Source: Kangiella sp. TOML190
GTDB taxonomy: Bacteria; Pseudomonadota; Gammaproteobacteria; Enterobacterales; Kangiellaceae
Assembly: GCF_023706045.1 (NCBI RefSeq)
Contig: NZ_BQYL01000001.1
Coordinates: 1,550,001 to 1,614,000, forward strand
Direction: 5' to 3'
DNA length: 64,000 bases
How positions within the stretch are numbered: position 1 is the first letter of the stretch; every line of letters begins with the position of its first letter. The notes beneath the pieces are model-generated. The model saw only the letters and a program-made list of their open reading frames with translations. It ran no database searches and was not told the DNA's origin. This document shows positions 9,307 to 18,074 of the stretch, piece after piece. The position numbers and the translations under genes are program-made.

Positions 9307-11787
9307 ATGACTGGATTATGGCAGTTATTGATAATGGTGTTAGTGGCGGGCGTTTGCGCTTATAACCGCTGGCCAATGAAAAAAGTAATGATTGCTAATT
9401 TGGCGGCTTTGGCGCTAATTTGGCTGGCCAGCGATTTGTCATGGGGTTTTTACCTGTCAGCGATAACTTATGGCGTGGTGGCACTATTTTATTTATTGCC
9501 GGATTTACGGATGGATTGGATCTCGCGTAAAGCTTATAACTTTATGCAAAAGGTTTTGCCGCCAATGAATGAAACTGAAAAAGTAGCGCTTGAGGCTGGC
9601 GATGTTTGGTGGGATGGCGATCTGTTCCAAGGAAATCCAGATTGGAACAAGATGCTTAAGATCGAAAAGCCGACTTTAAATGAAGAAGAGCAGTCTTTCG
9701 TCGATAATGAAACTGAACAACTTTGCGAAATGCTTGACGATTGGGATATTGTGCATAAGCGCAAAGACTTACCACCAGAGGTTTGGCAGTTCATAAAAGA
9801 TAAAGGCTTTTTGGGAATGATTATCCCGAAAGAGTATGGCGGTAAAGGCTTTTCAGCTTTGGCACACTCTACTGTTGTGACCAAGCTTTCTACCCGTAGC
9901 GCTTCGGCCGCGGTTACGGTCATGGTACCTAATTCTTTAGGGCCAGGTGAATTGTTACTGCACTATGGTACTGACGCGCAAAAAGATTATTATTTACCGC
10001 GCTTAGCAGCGGGTAAAGAAATTCCATGTTTTGCCTTAACTTCGCCAGTGGCCGGTTCTGATGCTGGTGCGATTCCCGATAAGGGCGTGGTTTGTATGGG
10101 CAAACACGAAGGTAAAGACGTTTTAGGGATCAAAATTAATTGGAACAAACGTTACATCACCTTGGCGCCAGTGGCGACCATCGTTGGTTTGGCCTTTAAG
10201 CTTTACGATCCTGATGGCTTGCTAGGCGATACTGACAAAGAAGACTATGGCATTACCTGCGCTTTGATCCCGAGCGATCACCCTGGCGTGGAAATTGGCC
10301 AACGTCATTTACCGATGAATCAAGCCTTTATGAACGGTACTACTAAAGGCAAAGACGTTTTTATTCCGCTGGACATGATTATTGGTGGTAAAGAGTTCGC
10401 TGGTCAGGGCTGGCGTATGTTGATGGAATCATTAGCCGCCGGGCGTTCTATTTCGTTGCCTGCAATGGGTGCGGCTTGTGCTAAGTTGTCGTATCGCATG
10501 ACGGGTGCTTATGCCATGGTGCGCGAGCAATTTAAGACACCGATCGCGCGCTTTGAAGGTATCGAAGAAGCGATGGCACGAATTGCTGGCATGACTTATC
10601 GCATCGAAGCAATGCGTACTATGACCGCTGGTGCTGTAGATTTGGGCGTGAAACCTTCGGTGGTTTCAGCCATTGCTAAGTACCACATGACGGAAATGGG
10701 TCGTCAAATCATGAACGATTCCATGGATATTCATGCAGGACGAGCCATTATCATGGGCGAGCGAAATTATCTTGCTAATGGTTATATGAGTCAGCCGATT
10801 GGTATTACCGTGGAAGGCGCTAATATTTTGACTCGTAACTTGATGATTTTTGGACAAGGCGCGGTGCGTTGTCATCCTTATGTGTTCCGCGAAATGATGG
10901 CGGCGCAACTTGAAGATAAAGAAGAGGGTGTGAAGCGTTTCGATAGTCTATTGTTCCGTCATATTGGTTATGGTGTTAGCAATTTTGCGCGTACCTTAGG
11001 TTTAGGCTTGAGCGCAGGAAAGTTGGCAGCTAAGCCTGTTGCCGGTCGTACCGGAAAATACTATCAACAATTGACTCGTATGAGCTCGGTTTTAGCGCTC
11101 ACCTCTGACGTGGCGATGGGTATGCTTGGCGGTGATCTAAAGCGAAAAGAGCGCTTATCGGCACGTTTAGCCGATGTGTTAAGCCATTTATATATGGCTT
11201 CGGCGGTACTTAAATACTATGAAGACAACGAGCGGCCAATTTCAGATTTACCCTATGTGCAATGGAATATCGAGTCTAGCTTGGAGCAAATGCAACAAGC
11301 CTTGTACGAATTTTATGGTAATTTCCCGAATCAATGGGTAGGCAAATTATTGCGTTTTGTCGCTTTCCCGTATGGCAAAAGCTACCGTAAACCAAGCGAT
11401 CGGTTGGATCGCGAGGTGGTCAAACCGATGCTGACGAAAAGTGATATTCGCGAGCGATTAACCAACTATTCGTTTGTTGGCGAAGCTTCTGATGATGTGA
11501 CTGGTCGTGTCGAACAAGCCTTCTTCAAGGTGCTAGCCGCTGACGAGGTTCGCCGTAAATTGCGTAAAGCGATGAAGGCCAAGCAACTGGATAAAAATGC
11601 GACCAATATGGAGCGAATCGAGCAGGCCATTGAAAAGGGTATCATCAATCAAGAAGAACATCAGATCTTGGTGGATGCGGAAGAAGCCCGGATGGATGTG
11701 ATTCAGGTGGATGATTATTCGCATGAACAAATCTCTGGCGTGGTCACGGAAAACAAATCAAGCAAGAGCAAAACCAAAGCTGCCTAA
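9307..11787 (+). CDS. fadE: Acyl-CoA dehydrogenase FadE (membrane-associated)
   Basis: It catalyses the first, FAD-dependent step of fatty acid beta-oxidation. At 826 aa it has the long FadE architecture (E. coli 814 aa) and not the ~390-aa soluble type. Two or three N-terminal hydrophobic helices (residues 3-70) are followed by the acyl-CoA dehydrogenase core with VMVPNSLGPGELL, CFALTSPVAGSDAGAIPD and the C-terminal core KPSVVSAIAKYHMTEMGRQ. A FadE-specific C-terminal domain (about 520-800, DUF1974 type) includes YNKMSS-like SSVLALTSDVAMGMLGGDLK. Its placement just behind psrA suggests fatty-acid-controlled expression. A terminator follows at 11821. Confidence 0.93.
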   Translation: MTGLWQLLIMVLVAGVCAYNRWPMKKVMIANLAALALIWLASDLSWGFYLSAITYGVVALFYLLPDLRMDWISRKAYNFMQKVLPPMNETEKVALEAGDVWWDGDLFQGNPDWNKMLKIEKPTLNEEEQSFVDNETEQLCEMLDDWDIVHKRKDLPPEVWQFIKDKGFLGMIIPKEYGGKGFSALAHSTVVTKLSTRSASAAVTVMVPNSLGPGELLLHYGTDAQKDYYLPRLAAGKEIPCFALTSPVAGSDAGAIPDKGVVCMGKHEGKDVLGIKINWNKRYITLAPVATIVGLAFKLYDPDGLLGDTDKEDYGITCALIPSDHPGVEIGQRHLPMNQAFMNGTTKGKDVFIPLDMIIGGKEFAGQGWRMLMESLAAGRSISLPAMGAACAKLSYRMTGAYAMVREQFKTPIARFEGIEEAMARIAGMTYRIEAMRTMTAGAVDLGVKPSVVSAIAKYHMTEMGRQIMNDSMDIHAGRAIIMGERNYLANGYMSQPIGITVEGANILTRNLMIFGQGAVRCHPYVFREMMAAQLEDKEEGVKRFDSLLFRHIGYGVSNFARTLGLGLSAGKLAAKPVAGRTGKYYQQLTRMSSVLALTSDVAMGMLGGDLKRKERLSARLADVLSHLYMASAVLKYYEDNERPISDLPYVQWNIESSLEQMQQALYEFYGNFPNQWVGKLLRFVAFPYGKSYRKPSDRLDREVVKPMLTKSDIRERLTNYSFVGEASDDVTGRVEQAFFKVLAADEVRRKLRKAMKAKQLDKNATNMERIEQAIEKGIINQEEHQILVDAEEARMDVIQVDDYSHEQISGVVTENKSSKSKTKAA

Positions 11788-11820
11788 AAGTCGCTGACTA
11801 GGTAACTGCTTGTATATCAA

Positions 11821-11862
11821 AGCTCTGGGAATCTATAAGATTTTGATTTCTAGGGCTTTTTT
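11821..11862 (+). terminator. Rho-independent terminator of fadE
   Basis: AGCTCTGGGAATC (11821-11833) pairs with GATTTCTAGGGCT (11845-11857), with a few G-U or mismatched positions, and T residues follow. Confidence 0.65.
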
Positions 11863-11899
11863 GCTACTTTATGAAAGAAATTAACGTCACTTTGGTAAT

Positions 11900-13066
11900 A
11901 TGCAGTTAAAAATTGACAAAAAAGTTCTAGAGCAAGCTGAGTCGATTGCCGCGGAAAGCTATTGGAAGCTACCAATGCCCAAAGAGTTTGAGCGCGTCTA
12001 TTTACTGAACAATTACCAAGCTCGCATTAAACATTTTCGGATATTCATCTATATCGGTATTTTCCTGTTGGCGCTTTATGGCGTAGCAGAAATTTATAAC
12101 GTGAAAGATGGTAATTATTTAGCACTTATTATGCGCTATGGTATTGCCGTGCCAGCTGCTTTGTTCGCGGTGCAGTTTTTTGATAAACCGAAATATGCTC
12201 TATATCAAGACTGGATCATTTCTTTGAGTGGTGTGGTGATTTGTGCCTTGATTTTTGTGAGTCGTTACCAAGCCTTTGTGCAAGATCAATTCTACTATTA
12301 TTACGGCTACATTATCCTCATTTGTTATATCAATATCGTTATCCAACCAAGATTTATCCCTTCATTAATAGCTTCGCTAGTGGTTTGCGTTGGTGGCATT
12401 AGCTTTTACTATTTTTTGGATATGCCAACCAATCGCTATGTGTTTTTGGTCTTTGACACCTGTTTTTTTGTGTTTTTGAGCTTAGTTTCGAACTACTATA
12501 TTCAGCTTAGTGTGCGTAAGCTTTATGCTCGAAGCTTGCTGCAAGACCGAGCCAGAAAAAGCGAACAGAAAGCAAAAGATAAGCTTTTTAAATTATCCAA
12601 TATCGATGCCTTAACCCAGCTTTCTAATCGGCGTTTTTTTGATGAAGCCAAGGACAGTTTTGATAAGCCGGATACGGGTGTGTTGTTTATTGATATTGAT
12701 CACTTCAAAGACTTTAATGATCTTTATGGTCATATCGCTGGAGATGACTGTATTTGCGAGGTTGCTAAGACCATTGCTCAGAACGTTCGCAAAAATGATC
12801 TCTCAGCTCGATATGGTGGCGAAGAATTTGTCATTTTAATGGATGCTACTGAGCCTGAGGTTATAAAGTTAATTGGGACACGAATTATTGAGCAGATCAA
12901 AGCTTTACAGATCCCCCATGAGTCTTCCGCTCATAAGGTAGTGACTGTTTGTGTCGGCTGGTCTTATTTGACCGAAAAGCGTAGCCTACAACAAGGTTTG
13001 CAACTTGCTGATCAGGCTTTATATCAAGCCAAGAGTCAAGGCCGAAATCAACTTTATCCACTCTAA
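11900..13066 (+). CDS. Membrane diguanylate cyclase (GGDEF protein)
   Basis: It is predicted to make cyclic di-GMP from two GTP at the cytoplasmic face. Residues about 45-205 hold six hydrophobic helices (IFIYIGIFLLALYGVAEIY first, YVFLVFDTCFFVFLSLVSN last), forming an unclassified sensor module. A short coiled linker leads to the GGDEF domain: LSNIDALTQLSNRRFFDEA near 232, IDIDHFKDFND, then the active-site G306-G-E-E-F310. An inhibitory I-site R297-K-N-D300 lies exactly five residues before it, so product feedback is expected. No EAL domain is present. It is monocistronic. The input signal is unknown. Confidence 0.9.
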   Translation: MQLKIDKKVLEQAESIAAESYWKLPMPKEFERVYLLNNYQARIKHFRIFIYIGIFLLALYGVAEIYNVKDGNYLALIMRYGIAVPAALFAVQFFDKPKYALYQDWIISLSGVVICALIFVSRYQAFVQDQFYYYYGYIILICYINIVIQPRFIPSLIASLVVCVGGISFYYFLDMPTNRYVFLVFDTCFFVFLSLVSNYYIQLSVRKLYARSLLQDRARKSEQKAKDKLFKLSNIDALTQLSNRRFFDEAKDSFDKPDTGVLFIDIDHFKDFNDLYGHIAGDDCICEVAKTIAQNVRKNDLSARYGGEEFVILMDATEPEVIKLIGTRIIEQIKALQIPHESSAHKVVTVCVGWSYLTEKRSLQQGLQLADQALYQAKSQGRNQLYPL

Positions 13067-13125
13067 CGATACTTTCACTTGGTCAGACAAGTGACTTTCC
13101 TTTTACCTTAACCGCGGATCTTTGT

Positions 13126-13167
13126 TATCCTATAAGGATACCTTTAGCGATGACCAAAATATGGTCA
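13126..13167. promoter_or_regulatory. Two dyad-symmetric elements upstream of leuA
   Basis: TATCCTATAAGGATA (13126-13140) is a dyad with 6-bp arms around ATA. TGACCAAAATATGGTCA (13151-13167) has 6-bp arms around an A/T pentamer. They sit 77 to 36 bp before the leuA start. They may be operators or RNA hairpins; I do not recognise either as a known regulator site. Confidence 0.4.
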
Positions 13168-13202
13168 ATTTGCCTTAATAATAGGGCTTTTGGAGAGATT
13201 TT

Positions 13203-14357
13203 ATGAGCCAAAAAGATAAATTGGTGATTTTTGATACAACCTTGCGTGACGGCGAACAAAGTCCTGGCGCTTCGATGGATAAAGACGAAAAATTAGCAAT
13301 TGCTCGTCAATTAGAAAAAATGAAGGTGGACGTGATTGAAGCCGGTTTTGCCATTGCCAGTCCGGGTGATTTTGAAGCGGTTAAATTAGTCGCCGATAAC
13401 ATCAAAGATAGCACTATTTGCTCACTCTCTCGTGCTATGGAAAAAGATATTCAAGCCGCTGGTGATGCTATTAAGGGGGCTAATTCTGGCCGTATTCACA
13501 CTTTTATCGCTACCTCACCTTTGCACATGCAGCATAAATTGCAGATGCCGCCGGAAAAAGTGATCGAACAAGCCGTGGCTTCGGTTAAATTTGCCCGTAA
13601 CTTGTGTGACGATGTGGAATTTTCTTGCGAAGATGCTGGGCGCTCTGAAATCGATTTTATGTGTAAAATCATTGAGCAGGTAATTGATGCCGGCGCTCGT
13701 ACCATCAATATCCCTGATACAGTGGGATACAATATGCCGGATCAATATGCCAATACCATCAAGCAGCTGCTGGAGCGTATTCCAAACGCGGACAAAGCGA
13801 TTTTTTCAGTACACTGCCATAACGATTTAGGTCTGGCAGTAGCCAATTCCTTAGCGGCGGTGCAATGCGGCGCTCGTCAGGTAGAATGTACCATTAATGG
13901 TTTAGGTGAGCGCGCTGGTAATGCTTCGTTAGAAGAAATTGTAATGGCAGTAAAAACCCGCCCGGATTACTTTAACGCACGGGTGGATATTGATACTCGC
14001 CATATCGTCAATACTTCGCAAATGGTTTCCAAAATTACTGGCTTTGCAGTACAACCTAATAAGGCCATTGTTGGTGATAATGCCTTTGCCCATGAGTCAG
14101 GTATCCATCAAGATGGTGTGTTAAAACACCGCGAAACTTATGAGATTATGCGTGCTGAAGATGTGGGTTGGGCGAATAATAAAATGGTATTAGGTAAACA
14201 CTCGGGACGAAATGCTTTTAAAAGCCATTTGGCGCAACTGGGCCATAAGTTTAATAACAACGATGAGCTTAAAGAAGCATTTGTTGCCTTTAAAAAGCTT
14301 GCCGATGAAAAGCACGATATTCTGGACGAGGATTTATTATCCTTAGTTCAGCATTAA
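13203..14357 (+). CDS. leuA: 2-isopropylmalate synthase, short form without the regulatory domain
   Basis: It condenses acetyl-CoA with 2-oxoisovalerate, the first leucine-specific step. The TIM barrel is complete: [15 protein letters not shown] at the start, [15 protein letters not shown] with metal-binding Hx[14 protein letters not shown], and [20 protein letters not shown]. At 384 aa it stops where the E. coli protein (523 aa) begins its C-terminal leucine-binding allosteric domain. The next 33 bp and the following gene show no remnant of that domain. GGAGAG precedes the ATG. No leuBCD genes are nearby. A homocitrate or citramalate synthase is a less likely reading, since the barrel follows LeuA closely throughout. 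Confidence 0.88.
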   Translation: MSQKDKLVIFDTTLRDGEQSPGASMDKDEKLAIARQLEKMKVDVIEAGFAIASPGDFEAVKLVADNIKDSTICSLSRAMEKDIQAAGDAIKGANSGRIHTFIATSPLHMQHKLQMPPEKVIEQAVASVKFARNLCDDVEFSCEDAGRSEIDFMCKIIEQVIDAGARTINIPDTVGYNMPDQYANTIKQLLERIPNADKAIFSVHCHNDLGLAVANSLAAVQCGARQVECTINGLGERAGNASLEEIVMAVKTRPDYFNARVDIDTRHIVNTSQMVSKITGFAVQPNKAIVGDNAFAHESGIHQDGVLKHRETYEIMRAEDVGWANNKMVLGKHSGRNAFKSHLAQLGHKFNNNDELKEAFVAFKKLADEKHDILDEDLLSLVQH

Positions 14358-14390
14358 TCTGAGCGCGATGGTTAGGGTAAATGCTAATCT

Positions 14391-14969
14391 ATGACTGATC
14401 AGCTAGCTTATTTGGATGCGATTGGAGTACCTCGTTGGGTGCTCCGTGAGTCTGCTGTGGAAGTTTCGGTGGAAACTTCTGTAGAACCTTCGACCGAAAC
14501 CCCAATTGAAGAGAGCCTAGTTAGTAAGTCAGAAGTAAAAGCGCCTTCTACAGCAGCTTCTGCGGAAAACAAAGCTGTTGAACAAGCGGCTTCGATTTAT
14601 CTCAAAGCGTTAGTGAGCAACCCGAAAGCAAAAGCGGCAATTATTGCCGCTCAATCACCATCAAAAGCGCAATTACAACAGAACTGGAAGCAGCTTAAGT
14701 TTGCTTGGAAGCAATGGCAAAACAGTGAATTTCCAGTCAGTCTCTATCAGATAACGGACGACTCAAGCTATTCTTTAGCTCACCTTAAGCAGCAGAAGCT
14801 AGTGCTGATTAATGCTATGGAACCGCCAGAGCAACAACAAAGCGAATCGTTAAGCTCCAATAGCAATCATGGATTCATGCTGCAAGCGCCAGCATTTGGC
14901 GCAGTTGGCAATAAAAAAGCATGGTGGCAGTTGTTACAAGAGTTGCAGCAAAAAATTGAGCTGCTTTAG
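14391..14969 (+). CDS. holD: DNA polymerase III psi subunit-like protein (HolD)
   Basis: Psi bridges the clamp loader and SSB through chi in the replicative polymerase. The N-terminus YLDAIGVPRWVLRES aligns with E. coli HolD QLQQLGITQWSLRRP, the conserved tau/gamma-binding peptide. The C-terminus has the fold-typical pattern ending WWQLLQELQQKIELL. Between them is a Glu/Ser/Thr-rich, probably disordered linker (about residues 22-60), making it 192 aa against 137 in E. coli. The order holD-rimI-prfC is the E. coli order, which is strong support because psi sequences diverge quickly. Without that context it would be called hypothetical. Confidence 0.75.
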   Translation: MTDQLAYLDAIGVPRWVLRESAVEVSVETSVEPSTETPIEESLVSKSEVKAPSTAASAENKAVEQAASIYLKALVSNPKAKAAIIAAQSPSKAQLQQNWKQLKFAWKQWQNSEFPVSLYQITDDSSYSLAHLKQQKLVLINAMEPPEQQQSESLSSNSNHGFMLQAPAFGAVGNKKAWWQLLQELQQKIELL

Positions 14970-15016
14970 TTGTTTAATCCACTTCTTGAAACCCACCTGC
15001 TTAAACCTAGTTCTGA

Positions 15017-15487
15017 ATGCATCAGTTGCAAATAGCTTCTTTAAGCAAAAGTGACCTTGATTCGATCGTCGAACTTGAGTCAAAAGTTCACCCCTTTGCT
15101 TGGTCGCGCCAAGCACATCTTGATAGCATCGAAGCGGGTTATCCGAGCTTGGTGTTAACTGAAAATAACCAGCTTATTGGTTTTGTTATCTTTAATTATC
15201 TGTCTGATGAGTGTCACCTTTTGGATATTGCTGTTGATCGGCAGCACCTTAGGCAAGGTCATGCCAAACGTTTGCTTAGTGCTATGTTAGAAAAGGCACG
15301 CCAGGCGGGGATGATAAAGGTGATTTTAGAGGTTCGAGCTTCAAATCTTGCTGCCCTTAATCTATATCTAGCTTTGGGTTTTGAGCGTATTGGGCTGCGA
15401 AAGAATTATTATCGTGGCTATATCGATAATATGCCTAAGCAAGAAAAAGGGCGTGAGGATGCCATTGTGATGGAAAAAGCTTTATAA
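15017..15487 (+). CDS. rimI: Ribosomal protein S18-alanine N-acetyltransferase
   Basis: This GNAT-fold enzyme acetylates the N-terminal alanine of ribosomal protein S18. At 156 aa it is standard for RimI (148 aa in E. coli). The acetyl-CoA loop is [10 protein letters not shown], followed by [21 protein letters not shown] and the RimI-typical [15 protein letters not shown] with paired tyrosines. It lies 47 bp after holD and 34 bp before prfC, consistent with an operon. Confidence 0.9.
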   Translation: MHQLQIASLSKSDLDSIVELESKVHPFAWSRQAHLDSIEAGYPSLVLTENNQLIGFVIFNYLSDECHLLDIAVDRQHLRQGHAKRLLSAMLEKARQAGMIKVILEVRASNLAALNLYLALGFERIGLRKNYYRGYIDNMPKQEKGREDAIVMEKAL

Positions 15488-15521
15488 TCGCGCCAACTTT
15501 AGTCATTTTAGCTCGAACTGC

Positions 15522-17099
15522 ATGTCCAAACTTGTTGAACAAATCGAAAATCGTCGCACTTTTGCCATTATTTCGCACCCTGATGCGGGTAAAACTACCA
15601 TTACTGAAAAAGTGCTCTTATTCGGTAATCAGATCCAAGAAGCAGGGGTGGTCAAAGGCCGAGGTGGCAAGCACGCTACTTCAGACTGGATGGAGCTGGA
15701 AAAGCAGCGTGGTATTTCGGTTACCACCTCGGTGATGCAGTTTCCTTATGGCGGACGTACCGTAAACCTCTTGGATACGCCTGGTCACGAAGATTTTTCT
15801 GAAGATACTTACCGTACATTAACTGCGGTGGATTCAGCTTTAATGGTGATAGATGCGGCCAAGGGTGTGGAAGCGCGAACCATTAAGTTGATGGAAGTTT
15901 GTCGCTTGCGCGATACGCCGATTGTGACCTTTATGAATAAAATGGATCGCGATATTCGAGATCCGATTGAACTGTTGGACGAAGTGGAAGAGGTTCTGAA
16001 TATCAAATGTTCGCCAGTATCTTGGCCAATTGGGATGGGTAAACAATTTAAAGGGGTTTATCATATCCTTGAGGATAAAACCTATTTGTATCAGTCAGGA
16101 CAGGGCCATACCATTCAAGCCGAGCGGATCATTGAAGGTTTGGATAACCCCGAGCTGGATACCGCGGTTGGCCCCTTAGCGGATGATTTGCGCGAAGAGT
16201 TAGAGTTGGTACAAGGCGCTAGCCATGAATTTGATAAAGCTGAATTTTTAGCGGGCAAATTAACCCCAGTTTACTTTGGTACAGCATTAGGCAACTTTGG
16301 GGTTAACCATATGCTTGACGGACTGGTGGAATGGGCGCCAAGTCCGATGCCTCGTCAGTCAGAAGAGCGAGAAGTTACTGCCACCGAAGAAAAGTTTTCT
16401 GCTTTTGTATTTAAAATTCAGGCCAATATGGATCCGCAGCATCGTGATCGGATTGCTTTTGCCCGAATTTGTAGCGGTAAATACAATAAAGGGATGAAGA
16501 TGCGCCACGTTCGTATTAATAAAAATATATCCGTAAACAATGCGCTAACTTTCCTAGCGGGCGATCGTGAGCACTTAGAGGAAGCTTACGCCGGAGATAT
16601 TATTGGGCTGCATAATCATGGAACTATTCAAATTGGCGATACCTTTACCGAAGGTGAAATCCTTAAGTTTAAAGGGATCCCTAATTTTGCGCCGGAACTT
16701 TTTAGAAGGGTGCGTTTAAAAGATCCGATGAAGAATAAAGCCTTGCTTAAAGGCTTGGTTCAGTTGTCCGAAGAAGGGGCAACTCAAGTGTTTAAACCGC
16801 AAGAATCCAATGACTTGGTATTGGGTGCAGTGGGTGTGTTGCAGTTTGATGTAGTTGCACATCGGCTGAAAAACGAATATAAAGTAGAGTGTATCTACGA
16901 TCAGGTTAGCGTGGCGACGGCCCGTTGGGTTGAGTGCGATGATGATAAGAAGTTGGAAGAGTTTAAACGTAAAAATTCGCAAAACTTAGCACTGGATGGT
17001 GGCGAAAACTGGACCTATTTGGCACCCTCTATGGTAAATTTGAATTTAGCGATAGAGCGTTGGCCGGAAGTTCGTTTCTTTGAAACGCGGGAACATTAG
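15522..17099 (+). CDS. prfC: Peptide chain release factor 3 (RF3)
   Basis: RF3 is the GTPase that removes RF1/RF2 from the ribosome after termination. G-domain motifs are SHPDAGKTT (18-26), the switch segment [28 protein letters not shown] and NKMDRD. Domains II and III follow, with [22 protein letters not shown] and a C-terminal [20 protein letters not shown] that is diagnostic of RF3 over EF-G. Length is 525 aa against 529 in E. coli. It is the last gene of the holD-rimI-prfC group. Confidence 0.97.
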   Translation: MSKLVEQIENRRTFAIISHPDAGKTTITEKVLLFGNQIQEAGVVKGRGGKHATSDWMELEKQRGISVTTSVMQFPYGGRTVNLLDTPGHEDFSEDTYRTLTAVDSALMVIDAAKGVEARTIKLMEVCRLRDTPIVTFMNKMDRDIRDPIELLDEVEEVLNIKCSPVSWPIGMGKQFKGVYHILEDKTYLYQSGQGHTIQAERIIEGLDNPELDTAVGPLADDLREELELVQGASHEFDKAEFLAGKLTPVYFGTALGNFGVNHMLDGLVEWAPSPMPRQSEEREVTATEEKFSAFVFKIQANMDPQHRDRIAFARICSGKYNKGMKMRHVRINKNISVNNALTFLAGDREHLEEAYAGDIIGLHNHGTIQIGDTFTEGEILKFKGIPNFAPELFRRVRLKDPMKNKALLKGLVQLSEEGATQVFKPQESNDLVLGAVGVLQFDVVAHRLKNEYKVECIYDQVSVATARWVECDDDKKLEEFKRKNSQNLALDGGENWTYLAPSMVNLNLAIERWPEVRFFETREH

Positions 17100-17169
17100 A
17101 ATAAAAACAAAATTGTTGCTTATTTTAAAGGGATACTTATTTTTAAGTGATAAAAGGGGGCTGGTATAA

Positions 17170-17976
17170 GTGTTTTTTAAGAAGAAAAAGCAGACTCAAA
17201 AAATCGAAAGAAAACTGTTTGATAGTATTTGTCATTTGGACTTTCCGATATTTGATAAAGAACGCGATTCAATTTTCGAAAGGATGCCCAAACTTGGGAT
17301 CGATGGTATTTTAATAGCTGGAGTGACTCAAGATAAATGGCGCTTTATTCGTCAATTAGCAGCGCTGAAAAAAAATGTATATTCAGCGATAGGTTTACAT
17401 CCTGAGTTTTTGCAACAACATTCCAAAAAAAATATTCGTGATCTAGAGCTTGCGGTGTCGGTTAAACCACTATGGGCGATTGGCGAAATCGGCTTGGACT
17501 ACTACGAAAAAAATATTGATCGCAAGGCGCAGGTGGATCTTTTTTCCGCTCAGCTAAACATTGCAAAAGCTGCCGAGTTGCCTGTTATTCTCCACGTTCG
17601 CAAGGCGCACGAAGATACTTTAGCTTACATAAAGGCGCAGAACTTCCAACAGGGAGGGATTGTGCATGCTTTTAATGGCAGTATCCAACAGGCCGAGCGT
17701 TATATCGATTTAGGCTTTAAGCTAAGTTTTGGCGGCGCTATTACCTACCCAAACGCGGTGAAATTAAAAAAACTGGTGACCGAACTGCCTTTAGAGTCGA
17801 TGGTGTTAGAAACCAATTCACCAGATATGAAACCGGCTAATAGCCGCAAAGCTTACAATACTCCCTTCCAAATTTTTGACGTTTTCAACGAAGTCTGTAA
17901 GTTGCGTCAAGAATCAGCCGATGATATTGCGCGTATCACTTGTCAAAACTCCAAACAAATACTTCGAATCCAATAG
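17170..17976 (+). CDS. TatD-family protein (YjjV-like) with altered metal ligands
   Basis: The whole length aligns with E. coli YjjV (ALGLHPGMLEKHS there, AIGLHPEFLQQHS here; VVHGFSGSLQQAERF there, IVHAFNGSIQQAERY here). TatD enzymes are metal-dependent DNases or hydrolases with an HxH motif and an Asp in ETDAP. Here the first reads FDSICHLD, so the first histidine is isoleucine, and the second reads LETNSPD, so aspartate is asparagine. Other ligands (GEIGLDYY, ILHVRKAH, VHAF) remain. Catalysis may be lost or changed. Translation starts at GTG 17170, preceded by a GGGGG run. yjjV also lies near prfC in E. coli. Confidence 0.85.
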   Translation: MFFKKKKQTQKIERKLFDSICHLDFPIFDKERDSIFERMPKLGIDGILIAGVTQDKWRFIRQLAALKKNVYSAIGLHPEFLQQHSKKNIRDLELAVSVKPLWAIGEIGLDYYEKNIDRKAQVDLFSAQLNIAKAAELPVILHVRKAHEDTLAYIKAQNFQQGGIVHAFNGSIQQAERYIDLGFKLSFGGAITYPNAVKLKKLVTELPLESMVLETNSPDMKPANSRKAYNTPFQIFDVFNEVCKLRQESADDIARITCQNSKQILRIQ

Positions 17977-18074
17977 GTTATTAGTGATTTTGTTGAGACA
18001 TTGATGATTAGCTATTGAATCTAAAAAGGATTTTGATTTAAGCTGTGCTAATACTATAAGTATTTAAGGAACTT

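Noticed and set aside
13150-13206. An 18-codon frame ([14 protein letters not shown]...) overlapping the leuA start by ATGA, as a possible leader peptide
   Set aside because: It has only two leucines and no convincing ribosome binding site, and the leuA start has its own GGAGAG. Chance is the simpler reading.
14358-14390. Frameshift at the end of leuA as the cause of its short length
   Set aside because: The gap to holD is only 33 bp and no frame there resembles the LeuA regulatory domain.
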